The position numbers and the translations under genes are program-made. This document shows, one piece after another, positions 1 through 6,976 of a stretch of DNA of 12,882 nt. Location of the stretch: NCBI GenBank assembly GCA_016875695.1, contig VGPB01000036.1, forward strand, positions 1 through 12,882, given 5' to 3'. Position 1 is the stretch's first letter, and the number at the start of each line of letters is the position of its first letter. The stretch is from Chloroflexota bacterium (GTDB taxonomy: Bacteria; Chloroflexota; Dehalococcoidia; UBA2979). Under the pieces are notes generated by a model, which saw only the letters and a list, made by a program, of their open reading frames with translations, was not told where the DNA came from and made no database searches.

Positions 1-5
1 CGCCC

Positions 6-22
6 GGGGGGGGGGGGGGGGG
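6..22. repeat. Homopolymer of 17 G at the left edge
   Basis: Seventeen consecutive G residues lie about 60 bases upstream of the glutamine synthetase start, five bases from the window edge. Long G runs at the very end of a sequence are often assembly or polymerase artefacts. A genuine tract in a promoter could vary in length and switch expression, but nothing else here supports that. Confidence 0.9.
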
Positions 23-82
23 AGTCAGGCATTCCGCGTGCGCGAAACGCGGGCGTAACGTCGCGCGCCTAGCATCGAGCGG

Positions 83-1417
83 ATGATGATAGACGCTGGT
101 TCGCAGCAGCACGTGTTGCAGGCGTGCCGTGAGCACGACGTGAAGTTCGTGCGGCTGTGGTTCACGGACATCCTGGGGATGCTGAAGTCCGTGGCGATCA
201 CGATGGAGGAGCTGGAGCACGCGCTGACGGACGGGGTGGTGTTCGACGGCGCGTCGATCGAGGGGTTCGCGCGCACGGACGAGTCGGACATGCTGATGCG
301 GCCGGACGCGGGGACGTTCCAGCTGCTGCCGTGGCGACCGCGCGAGCGCGCGGTGGCGCGCATGTTCTGCGACATCGAGGGGCTGGACGGGGAGCCGTTC
401 GCGGGCGACCCGCGCGGCGTGTTGCGTCGCACGCTGGGTCGCGCGGCGGCGGCGGGCTTCACGTGCTACGTGTCGCCGGAGATCGAGTTCTTCTACTTCC
501 GCGACGCGCAGGAGACGGAGCCGCTGGACGCGGGCGGGTACTTCGACTTGACGCCGCTGGACTCGGGCTCGGACCTGCGGCGGGAGACGGTGCTGACGCT
601 GGAGGAGATGGGCATCCCCGTGGCGTTGAGCCATCACGAGGCGGCGGCGAGCCAGCACGAGATCGATCTGCGGTACACGGATGCGCTGACGATGGCGGAT
701 TCGATCATGACGTACCGGCTGGTGGTGAAGGAAGTGGCGATGCGCCACGGCGTGTACGCGACGTTCATGCCGAAGCCGCTGACGCACGCGAACGGGTCCG
801 GGATGCACCTGCAGCTGTCGCTCTTTCGTGGCGAGGAAAACGCGTTCGCGGACGCGGAGCGCGCGTACGGGCTGTCGGTGGTGGGGGAGCAGTTCACGGC
901 GGGGCTGCTGCGGCACGCACCGGAGCTGATGCTGCTCGGGAACCAGTGGGTGAACTCGTACCGGCGGCTTGTGCCGGGGTTCGAGGCGCCGACGCACGCG
1001 ACGTGGTCGCCGCGCAACCACGCGGACCTGCTCCGGGTGCCGGCGATGCGGCGCGCGCAACCGGAGTCGACGCGGGTAGAGTTTCGCGCGCCGGACGCGG
1101 CGTGCAACCCGTACCTGGTGTGCGCGGGCGTGCTGGCCGCGGGGCTGGCGGGCGTGGAGCAGGGCTATACGCTCCCGCCGCCGCTGGAGCGCGACGTGCG
1201 CGAGGTGGGTGCGGCGGAGCTGGCGGCGCGCGGGGTGTCGGCGCTGCCGTCGTCGCTCGGCGAGGCGATCGCGGCGTTCGAGGGCTCAGCGCTGATGCGG
1301 GAGACGCTGGGCGAGCACGTGGTGGCGTCGCTGGTGGCGAACAAGCGCCAGGAGTGGACGGAATTCCGGCGCGAGGTGTCGGACTGGGAGCTGCGGCGGT
1401 ACCTGGGAACGCTGTAG
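83..1417 (+). CDS. glnA: Type I glutamine synthetase (GSI-alpha type)
   Basis: This gene encodes a cytoplasmic enzyme joining ammonia to glutamate with ATP hydrolysis. Its 444 residues match the GSI-alpha length. The N-terminal beta-grasp domain includes FDGASIEGF at 54-62, followed by the catalytic barrel. Visible active-site residues are E133 and E135 (PEIEFF), E186 and E193 (SHHE...QHEID), N237-H242 (NGSGMH), R295, flap glutamate E301 (GFEAP), R318, R331, E333 and R335. R64 matches the arginine that mediates glutamine feedback in Bacillus subtilis. The adenylylation-site region of the GSI-beta enzymes is not seen. An oddity is H313 in RNHAD, where the family normally has an arginine (R339 in the Salmonella enzyme), plus two extra residues before R331. 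ATG83 and ATG86 are both possible starts and the ribosome site is weak. The gene stands alone and converges on nuoN. The family call is firm; whether it is the main synthetase or a paralogue is open. Confidence 0.95.
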   Translation: MMIDAGSQQHVLQACREHDVKFVRLWFTDILGMLKSVAITMEELEHALTDGVVFDGASIEGFARTDESDMLMRPDAGTFQLLPWRPRERAVARMFCDIEGLDGEPFAGDPRGVLRRTLGRAAAAGFTCYVSPEIEFFYFRDAQETEPLDAGGYFDLTPLDSGSDLRRETVLTLEEMGIPVALSHHEAAASQHEIDLRYTDALTMADSIMTYRLVVKEVAMRHGVYATFMPKPLTHANGSGMHLQLSLFRGEENAFADAERAYGLSVVGEQFTAGLLRHAPELMLLGNQWVNSYRRLVPGFEAPTHATWSPRNHADLLRVPAMRRAQPESTRVEFRAPDAACNPYLVCAGVLAAGLAGVEQGYTLPPPLERDVREVGAAELAARGVSALPSSLGEAIAAFEGSALMRETLGEHVVASLVANKRQEWTEFRREVSDWELRRYLGTL

Positions 1418-1418
1418 G

Positions 1419-1445
1419 GGTCACTCGCCGTGACGGGCACGGGCT
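1419..1445 (+). repeat. 27-bp dispersed repeat, copy 1
   Basis: This sequence starts two bases after the glutamine synthetase stop codon. It is identical over 27 bases to the reverse complement of 1967-1993 and matches 24 of 27 bases at 12324-12350. It can fold into either of two overlapping 5-bp hairpins: GTCAC(TCGCC)GTGAC at 1420-1434, or CCGTG(ACGGG)CACGG at 1428-1442. No T-tract follows, so it is not a classical intrinsic terminator. Confidence 0.9.
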
Positions 1446-1553
1446 AGTACTGGCGGCTCCTGGGCGCAGCGCGGACCTCGTGTCGGGGCCTGCATTCGGG
1501 CGGCCGCAGGTACGGGGAGTGCAGATCCGCCGGCGAGCGACCATGATGAGTCT

Positions 1554-1772
1554 ATGAGTCCGCATTCCAGAGATGAGTTTCCCGCCCGCGGCGACACGCG
1601 TGGCGAGCTCGCGCGACCGGCGGTCCACGAGGCGCCACGGGTGCCGCACCCCCGCGACGCGGTAGCCGAGTACGAACGCGGCTACCGCGAGGAATCTGAG
1701 GGCGTCGCCGAGATCACGACGATCACCGAAGCCGGAGCGGAGCGTCTTGCGGCCGAGGCGCTCTCGGGGTGA
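1554..1772 (+). CDS. Doubtful small hypothetical protein, 72 aa
   Basis: I do not recognise this as a confident gene. The frame runs from ATG1554 to TGA1772 and its codons mostly end in G or C, though less strictly than in the nuo genes. The N-terminal half is rich in Pro, Arg and His and looks disordered. The C-terminal half is Glu- and Ala-rich, with EYERGYREE followed by a helix-like stretch ending RLAAEALSG. That end loosely resembles the tails of small ribbon-helix-helix antitoxins, but no ribbon-helix-helix domain precedes it and no toxin gene is adjacent. There is no clear ribosome-binding site. It could be a gene remnant or a chance frame in GC-rich DNA. Confidence 0.3.
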   Translation: MSPHSRDEFPARGDTRGELARPAVHEAPRVPHPRDAVAEYERGYREESEGVAEITTITEAGAERLAAEALSG

Positions 1773-1966
1773 GACGGGAGCAGTCGCCGAAGGTCCGCGC
1801 GGAGTAGCGGGCGCAGGCGGCCACGTACCCCTCACCACAGAGCTCTCTCCCCGCAAGAGGGGGCGAACGCTGCCGCCTGTGCCGTGGGGTTGCGCGACTC
1901 GCGCGTTCCGGTGTCGAGCGCTCGACGCGGGCGTCCGGCGCACGGACACACGCGCCGTGCGGCCTC

Positions 1967-1993
1967 AGCCCGTGCCCGTCACGGCGAGTGACC
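1967..1993 (-). repeat. 27-bp dispersed repeat, copy 2 (inverted)
   Basis: Read on the minus strand, this copy starts with the last base of the nuoN TAG stop and is identical to copy 1 over 27 bases. Together the two copies form a perfect 27-bp inverted repeat around 521 bases. Each convergent gene therefore ends in the same sequence. A read-through transcript from either side could pair the two copies into a long stem. Confidence 0.9.
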
Positions 1994-3486
1994 TACGCGG
2001 GGAAGAGCACCGCTGCGGCGTCGTCGGCGGCCTCGAGCAGCGGGGTGGCGTAGAGGCCGATGGCGATGGTGCCGAGCAGCAGCACGGCGGTGACGGCGTA
2101 GCTCGCCGGCGAGGTGCGCCAGCGCAGGTTCGGGCGGTCGAGGCGGCCGGTCTGCGGGTCGGGCGCGGGGGCGCCGTCGGGCTCCTGCACGTACATCAGG
2201 CGGATGACGAGCAGGTAGTAGTACAACGAGATCGTGCTCATGACGACGGCGATGGCGACGAGCCATAGGTAGCCGTCCTGCGCGGCGGCCTGGAAGAGGA
2301 TGAACTTCGTGGTGAAGCCGGCGAGCAGCGGCATACCGCTGAGCGAGAAGAGCGCGGCGGTGATGACGAGTGCGAGGTAGGGGTTGGTCTCGGCGAGGCC
2401 GCGGAAGTCGGCGATCCGCTCTGAGCGCTGGCGGTTGTAGAACGCGATCACGGCCATGAAGACGGCGAGATTGGTGACGGTGTAGCCGCCAAGGTGCAGC
2501 AGCAGCGCGGACGCCGACGCGTCGGAGATGGTGGCGACGGCGAGCAGCATGTAGCCGACCTGGCCGATGGAGGAGTACGCGAGCAGGCGCTTGATGTTGG
2601 TCTGCTGCAGCGCGATCAGGTTGCCGGCTACCATCGTGGTGAGCGAGATGACGGCGAGCATCCACTGCCAGTCGTCCTTCACAGGCAGCAGCGGGCCGGA
2701 GAAGAGGCGCAGCAGCAGCGCGATCGCACCGGCCTTCGAGGTGGCGGAGAGGATCGCGGTGACGGGCAGCGGGGCGCCCTCGTAGGCGTCGGGCGTCCAC
2801 ATGTGGAACGGGACCGCGGAGATCTTGAAGCCGAGTCCGGCGATGACGAGCACGAGGCCGAGCAGCAGCGGGAGCTCGACGTTCGCGGTGCCGGCGGCGA
2901 AGGTCTCGCTAATCGCGGCGTAGCTAGTGGAGCCTGCGGAGCCGTAGATGAGGCTGAGGCCGTAGAGCAGCGTGGCGGAGGCGACCCCGCCGAGTAGCAC
3001 GTACTTGAGGCCGGCCTCGCCGGAACGCGGGTCGCGCTTCGCGAGCGAGACGGCGACGTAGAGCGAGAAGGAGAGCAGCTCGAGGCCGATGTACGCGGTG
3101 AGGAGCTCTTGCGACGCGGCCATGACACTGGCGCCGAGCGTGGCGAGCAGGAACATCGCGTAGAACTCGCCCTGGTGGCGGATCTCGCGCGCGACGAACT
3201 CGTAGGAGCCGATCACGACGGTGGCGAGCGTGAACGCGAAGAGCACGCGGAAGAACGCGGTGAAGTTGTCGACCGCGAGGAGCGTGGCGAAGTCATCGGA
3301 GGTGTCGAGCCATGCGAGGCTGGTGAGGCCGGCGGCGAGCGCGGCGAGCACGGTGAAGCCGGGGAGCAGCGTGCGGTTGAGGCGCAGCTCGGTGTGGAAC
3401 GCATCGGCGAGCAGCACGATGCCGGCGGCGACAGCGAGGATGAGCTCCGGGATGAGCAGCGTGTAATCGAAGTTTAGGTCGCTCAC
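1993..3486 (-). CDS. nuoN: Complex I subunit N (proton-pumping antiporter-like)
   Basis: NuoN is an antiporter-like subunit in the membrane arm of complex I. The 497-residue product is strongly hydrophobic, with the usual multi-helix pattern. The proton-path residues are present: E136 (GLELLSF) in TM5, K221 (GFKISAVPFHMW) in TM7, K251 (SKAG) in TM8 and K394 (FTTKFILF) in TM12. The K221-K251 spacing of 30 equals that between K217 and K247 of E. coli NuoN. The start chosen is GTG3486, which overlaps the nuoM TGA as GTGA and leads straight into the normal N-terminus. The reading frame stays open far upstream, but that part is antisense-like shadow. This is the last gene of the operon; the 27-bp repeat follows its stop immediately. 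Confidence 0.96.
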   Translation of the reverse strand: MSDLNFDYTLLIPELILAVAAGIVLLADAFHTELRLNRTLLPGFTVLAALAAGLTSLAWLDTSDDFATLLAVDNFTAFFRVLFAFTLATVVIGSYEFVAREIRHQGEFYAMFLLATLGASVMAASQELLTAYIGLELLSFSLYVAVSLAKRDPRSGEAGLKYVLLGGVASATLLYGLSLIYGSAGSTSYAAISETFAAGTANVELPLLLGLVLVIAGLGFKISAVPFHMWTPDAYEGAPLPVTAILSATSKAGAIALLLRLFSGPLLPVKDDWQWMLAVISLTTMVAGNLIALQQTNIKRLLAYSSIGQVGYMLLAVATISDASASALLLHLGGYTVTNLAVFMAVIAFYNRQRSERIADFRGLAETNPYLALVITAALFSLSGMPLLAGFTTKFILFQAAAQDGYLWLVAIAVVMSTISLYYYLLVIRLMYVQEPDGAPAPDPQTGRLDRPNLRWRTSPASYAVTAVLLLGTIAIGLYATPLLEAADDAAAVLFPA

Positions 3487-4973
3487 AGCGCGACTCCCGG
3501 GATGGTCTGGGCGAGCGTGGTAGAGATGCGGTCGACCCACGGCGCGGGCCAGAGGCCGAGGGTCAGGATCGAGCCGGCGAGCACGGTGGCGCCGGCGCGC
3601 TCGGCCCATGTGATCTCGCGCAGGTGGCTCCAGCGCGGGTTGAAGTCGCCGAAGAAGGCGGCGGCGAACATGCGCAGCAGGTAGGTCGCGGTGATGGCCG
3701 CGGTGAGCACGGCGAGCCCGCCGACGACGGGATATGAGCGGAACACGCCGACGAAGATGTGCAGCTCGGCGACGAAGCCGGAGAGGCCGGGCAGGCCGAG
3801 CGATGCGAGGCCGGCGAGGATGAAGAAGATCGCCCACACGGGCATCTGCTTGGCCATGCCGGAGAAGTTGGGGATGTCGCGGTTGTGCGCCTGGTCGTAC
3901 ATGCCGCCGATGAGCAGGAAGAAGAGCGCGGTCATGATGCCGTGCGCGAACATCTGTAGCACGGCGCCGGTCATGCCGATGACATTGAGCGTGCCGAGAC
4001 CAAGGAAGACGTAGCCCATGTGCGAGACGGACGAGAAGCCGGTCATGAGCTTGAGGTCGACCTGGCGCAGCGCGGAGATCGCGCCGTAGAGCGCGGCGGT
4101 AATGCCGACGAGCACGAGCGCGGGCGCCCAGAACTCGGCGCCCTCCGGGAGGATTTGGAAGCCGAGGCGGATGATGCCGAACGCGCCGAGCTTCATCAGT
4201 ACGCCGGCGTGCAGCATCGAGACGGCGGTGGGTGCGGCGGCGTGGCCGTCCGGCGACCAGGCGTGGAACGGGAACATACCGCCCAGCGTGCCGCAGCCGA
4301 TGGCGATCATCGGGAAGAAGATCTTCTGCATGCGCGGGTCGAACTCGGCGGCGAAGAGTGTAGGCAGGTCGAACGTGCCGAGTCCTGCCTCGGTGAAGAT
4401 GGCGAAGATGGCGGTGAAGATGAGGATGGAGGCGGCGACGAGCATCATCATCAGCTTCATCGCGCCGTACTCCTTGCGGGTGGAGCCCCACACGGCGATG
4501 AGCAGGTACATGGGCAGCACGGCGGTCTCGTAGAGCAGGAAGAAGAAGAAGAGGTCCAGCATCACGAAGGTGCCGAAGACGCCGGCGACGAGCAGGAAGA
4601 GCAGGATGAAGAAGTCCTTGGTGCGGTGGTGCAGCTTCCAGGAGACCCAGGTGCCGGGCATGATCACGATGCCGGTGAGCAGCACCATCGGCGCGGCGAT
4701 GCCGTCCATACCGACCTTGAGCTGGATGCCGCGCTCGCCGAGGACGCCGGCGTTCTCCATCCACGTCCACGCCTTGACGCCCTGGAATTGTGGGCCGTTG
4801 AAGTCGTAGCTGACGAAGAGGTAGACGGCGATGACGAACATCGCGAAGGAGGCGAGCGCGGTGATGGCGATGATCGCGCTGCGCTCGCGGCTCGGCGTGA
4901 GCATGAGCAGCACGGCGGCGCCGAGCGGGACGAGGAAGGTCGCGAGCATCAGGTAGCCGTCGTTGCTCGACAT
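3483..4973 (-). CDS. nuoM: Complex I subunit M (antiporter-like), TM7 lysine replaced
   Basis: This is the middle antiporter-like subunit of the membrane arm, 496 residues. E149 (LYETAVLP), K261 (GVLMKLG), H318 (SSVSHMG), H344 (FAHG) and E403 (GFVAELHIF) match E. coli E144, K265, H322, H348 and E407. The central TM7 lysine (K234 in E. coli) is replaced by L230 in GTLGGMFPFHAW. Spacings from this position to K261, H318, H344 and E403 (31, 88, 114 and 173) equal those in E. coli, so the alignment has no gap and the change is real at the protein level. The SPDGHAAAPTAVSMLHAG stretch looks lineage-specific. ATG4973 is supported by GAGGAAGG at 4983-4990. The gene ends overlapping nuoN by GTGA. Confidence 0.96.
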   Translation of the reverse strand: MSSNDGYLMLATFLVPLGAAVLLMLTPSRERSAIIAITALASFAMFVIAVYLFVSYDFNGPQFQGVKAWTWMENAGVLGERGIQLKVGMDGIAAPMVLLTGIVIMPGTWVSWKLHHRTKDFFILLFLLVAGVFGTFVMLDLFFFFLLYETAVLPMYLLIAVWGSTRKEYGAMKLMMMLVAASILIFTAIFAIFTEAGLGTFDLPTLFAAEFDPRMQKIFFPMIAIGCGTLGGMFPFHAWSPDGHAAAPTAVSMLHAGVLMKLGAFGIIRLGFQILPEGAEFWAPALVLVGITAALYGAISALRQVDLKLMTGFSSVSHMGYVFLGLGTLNVIGMTGAVLQMFAHGIMTALFFLLIGGMYDQAHNRDIPNFSGMAKQMPVWAIFFILAGLASLGLPGLSGFVAELHIFVGVFRSYPVVGGLAVLTAAITATYLLRMFAAAFFGDFNPRWSHLREITWAERAGATVLAGSILTLGLWPAPWVDRISTTLAQTIPGVAL

Positions 4974-4992
4974 CGTGCGGTGCCTTCCTCGG

Positions 4993-5011
4993 AGCCCGTT
5001 TCTCCCGGGCT
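4993..5011 (-). promoter_or_regulatory. Hairpin between nuoL and nuoM
   Basis: AGCCCG at 4993-4998 pairs with CGGGCT at 5006-5011 around a 7-base loop. In the transcript the stem begins inside the nuoL stop codon (5012-5010) and ends shortly before the nuoM ribosome site at 4983-4990. It lies in one of only two non-overlapping junctions of the operon. It could slow 3' decay, attenuate transcription or tune translation of nuoM; no U-tract follows. Confidence 0.6.
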
Positions 5012-6911
5012 AGGACGTGTAGAACGCGACGAGCGAGAGCGTGACGATGCCGCCGGCCATGGCGAGCGCGTAGTTGGGGATGCGGCCGGTCTGTAGGAAC
5101 TTGAGGCGCAGGCCGAACCAACCAACGGTCTGTGCGCCGCCGTCGACGCCGGTCTCGTTGACGACGCGTTTGTCGAAGACGGCGATGACGCTGCCGGCGC
5201 CGAGCACGACGTAGTTGATGAGCGACTGGTAGAGGTCGTCGAAGTAGTAGCGGTTGACGAGCAGGGCGTGGAGCTCGGGCGCCCAGCCGCGGGCGCGGGT
5301 GGCGCGTTCGGCGGTGCCCCACCAGTAGACGAGGCCGATGCCGATGCCACCGAGCGAGACCGCGAGCGCGAAGGTGGCGAGGTCGCGGTCGAAGTGGAAG
5401 ACCTCGGGCTCGTGGGCAAAGATCAGCTGGCCGATGCCGCCGGCGAAGCCGAGCGCCTGGCCGACGCCCTCGTAGATGACGAAGCCTGCGACGGCGGCGA
5501 GCGCGGCGAGCACGAGTAGCGGCAGCGTCATGATCGGCGGCGACTCGTGCGCGTGCTCGTAGGCGTGGTGGTTGCGCGGCTCGCCGAAGAACGTGAGCAG
5601 CACGAGGCGCGTGGTGTAGATGGCGGTAAGCCCGGCGGTGACGGCGAGCGTGACGAAGACGGGCAGGTTGTGGTTGGCCGCGTGCAGGATCTCGTCCTTG
5701 GACCAGAAGCCCGCGAGCGGGATCACGCCGGCGAGGGCGAGGCTGCCAATGACGAACGTCCAGGTGGTGAGTGGCTGCTTGCGCCAAAGCCCGCCGAGCT
5801 GCTCGATCTCCTGCTGGTGCGTGGCGTGAATCACGGAGCCGGAGCCGAGGAAGAGCAGCGCCTTGAAGAAGGCGTGCGTGAACAGGTGGAACATCGCGGC
5901 CGTCGGTGAGCCGAGGCCGAGCGCGACGAACATGAAGCCGAGCTGCGACACCGTGGAGTACGCGAGCACGCGCTTGATGTCGCTGGCGACGAGGCCCATC
6001 GTCGCGGCCATGAAGGCGGTAATGAGCCCGGTGTAGAGCACGACGTCGCGCGCGACGAGCACGACATCGAAGACAGGCAGCATGCGCGCGACGAGGTAGA
6101 CGCCGGCGACGACCATGGTGGCGGCATGGATCAGCGCGCTGACGGGCGTGGGGCCTTCCATCGCATCGGGGAGCCAGACGTGCAGCGGGAACTGCGCGGA
6201 CTTGCCGACGGCGCCCATGAACAGGAAGAGCATGGCGACGGTGAGATAGCGCTGGTCGAAGCCGCCGCCCTCGGCGAACTCGATGATTTGCTGGATGTCG
6301 AAGGTGCCGGCCTCGCGCCAGAGCAGGATGATGCCGATGAGCAGGCCGACGTCGCCGATGCGCGTGGTGATGAAGGCTTTCTTGGCGGCCTCCGCGGCGG
6401 AGCGGCGTTCCCAGTAGAAGCCGATGAGTAGGAACGAGGCGAGGCCGACGGCCTCCCACGCGAAGTACAGGACCATCAGGTTGCCGGCGGTGACGAGCAG
6501 CAGCATCGACGCGGTGAAGAACGAGAGCGCGCCGAAGTACCAGCCGTAGCGCGCTTCGCCGCGCATGTAGCCGACCGAGTAGATCATCACCATCAGCGCG
6601 ACGATCGAGACGACGAGCAGCATGACCACGGTGATCGCGTCAACGTAGGTGCTGAGGTCGATCTGGAAGAGGCCGTTGCTGAGGTTGAGCCACTCGAAGG
6701 CGCGCGCGTTCTCGCCGCTGGGGTCGAATTCGCCGTGGCCGAAGAAGTCCTGGAAGTGGAAGGCGACGGCGAGCGCGAGCACGACGACGACGGCCATGCC
6801 GACCACGGCGAGCCAGTCACCGCGGCGAGGGAGCAGCGGACTGAAGAGGGCGAGCACGACGAAGATGGCGGCCGGGATGGCCGGCAAGAGCACGACCTGC
6901 TCCATGCCCAT
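5010..6911 (-). CDS. nuoL: Complex I subunit L (distal antiporter-like)
   Basis: NuoL is the outermost pumping subunit, with the long lateral helix at its C-terminus. The product has 633 residues, slightly longer than E. coli's 613. The proton-path residues are intact: E153 (FAWEAVGL), D187 (TRIGDVG), K237 (GKSAQFPLHVW), H262, H342, H346, K350 and K405 (GFWSKDEIL). Spacings from K237 to H262, H342, H346 and K350 equal those in E. coli. The C-terminal part carries YYFDDLYQ at 555-562 before the last helices. I chose ATG6911 because GGAGGGA at 6918-6924 sits six bases ahead of it; GTG6926 would lie upstream of that site. The gene is separated from nuoK by two tandem hairpins and from nuoM by another. 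Confidence 0.95.
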   Translation of the reverse strand: MGMEQVVLLPAIPAAIFVVLALFSPLLPRRGDWLAVVGMAVVVVLALAVAFHFQDFFGHGEFDPSGENARAFEWLNLSNGLFQIDLSTYVDAITVVMLLVVSIVALMVMIYSVGYMRGEARYGWYFGALSFFTASMLLLVTAGNLMVLYFAWEAVGLASFLLIGFYWERRSAAEAAKKAFITTRIGDVGLLIGIILLWREAGTFDIQQIIEFAEGGGFDQRYLTVAMLFLFMGAVGKSAQFPLHVWLPDAMEGPTPVSALIHAATMVVAGVYLVARMLPVFDVVLVARDVVLYTGLITAFMAATMGLVASDIKRVLAYSTVSQLGFMFVALGLGSPTAAMFHLFTHAFFKALLFLGSGSVIHATHQQEIEQLGGLWRKQPLTTWTFVIGSLALAGVIPLAGFWSKDEILHAANHNLPVFVTLAVTAGLTAIYTTRLVLLTFFGEPRNHHAYEHAHESPPIMTLPLLVLAALAAVAGFVIYEGVGQALGFAGGIGQLIFAHEPEVFHFDRDLATFALAVSLGGIGIGLVYWWGTAERATRARGWAPELHALLVNRYYFDDLYQSLINYVVLGAGSVIAVFDKRVVNETGVDGGAQTVGWFGLRLKFLQTGRIPNYALAMAGGIVTLSLVAFYTS

Positions 6912-6917
6912 GTTGTG

Positions 6918-6924
6918 TCCCTCC
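6918..6924 (-). promoter_or_regulatory. nuoL ribosome-binding site
   Basis: GGAGGGA lies six bases before ATG6911. It is among the strongest Shine-Dalgarno matches in the operon and decides the nuoL start against GTG6926. Two hairpins just upstream leave it exposed, which fits independent initiation at nuoL rather than coupling to nuoK. Confidence 0.75.
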
Positions 6925-6933
6925 ACTCGCTAG

Positions 6934-6952
6934 CGCGCGGCCGGGCCGCGCG
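6934..6952 (-). promoter_or_regulatory. GC hairpin 2 between nuoK and nuoL
   Basis: A perfect 8-bp stem, CGCGCGGC pairing with GCCGCGCG around a CGG loop, consists entirely of G-C pairs. It is the second of two tandem hairpins downstream of the nuoK stop and ends about ten bases before the nuoL ribosome site. Such structures can protect the upstream message or partially terminate transcription; there is no U-tract. Confidence 0.7.
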
Positions 6953-6955
6953 GGA

Positions 6956-6972
6956 GCGCCGCTCAGCGGCGC
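6956..6972 (-). promoter_or_regulatory. GC hairpin 1 between nuoK and nuoL
   Basis: A perfect 7-bp all G-C stem, GCGCCGC pairing with GCGGCGC around a TCA loop, starts four bases after the nuoK stop codon. With the hairpin at 6934-6952 it fills most of the widest gap in the operon. Confidence 0.7.
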
Positions 6973-6976
6973 GGTG

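Larger units (their letters stand above)
1418..1992. other. Convergent intergenic region between glnA and nuoN
   Basis: About 575 bases separate two converging stop codons. The edges are the inverted 27-bp repeats. Inside lie a doubtful 72-codon ORF (1554-1772) and a weak hairpin, CTCTC/GAGGG with a 9-base loop, near 1843-1861. That hairpin has no U-tract in either direction. No convincing gene, tRNA or classical terminator is visible in the rest. Confidence 0.6.

Noticed and set aside
157..1557. A plus-strand 466-codon frame over the glutamine synthetase
   Set aside because: Its translation is Gly/Ala/Arg-rich with no domain; it is a shadow frame of the clear GSI gene in GC-rich DNA.
894..1949. 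A minus-strand 351-codon frame covering the intergenic region
   Set aside because: More than half is antisense to glutamine synthetase, composition is low-complexity Pro/Ala/Arg, and no family is recognisable.
1419..1993. The inverted 27-bp repeats as terminal repeats of a MITE or small transposon
   Set aside because: No target duplication is visible in the flanks. A third, single copy elsewhere and the tight link to two different stop codons fit a dispersed extragenic repeat better. It remains possible.
1993..6459. A minus-strand open frame of 1488 codons reading into nuoN
   Set aside because: Only its last 497 codons look like a protein (NuoN). The upstream part is Arg/His-rich out-of-frame translation of nuoM and nuoL, both intact in their own frames.
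6912..6926. GTG6926 as the nuoL start
   Set aside because: The GGAGGGA ribosome site lies downstream of it and is correctly spaced for ATG6911.
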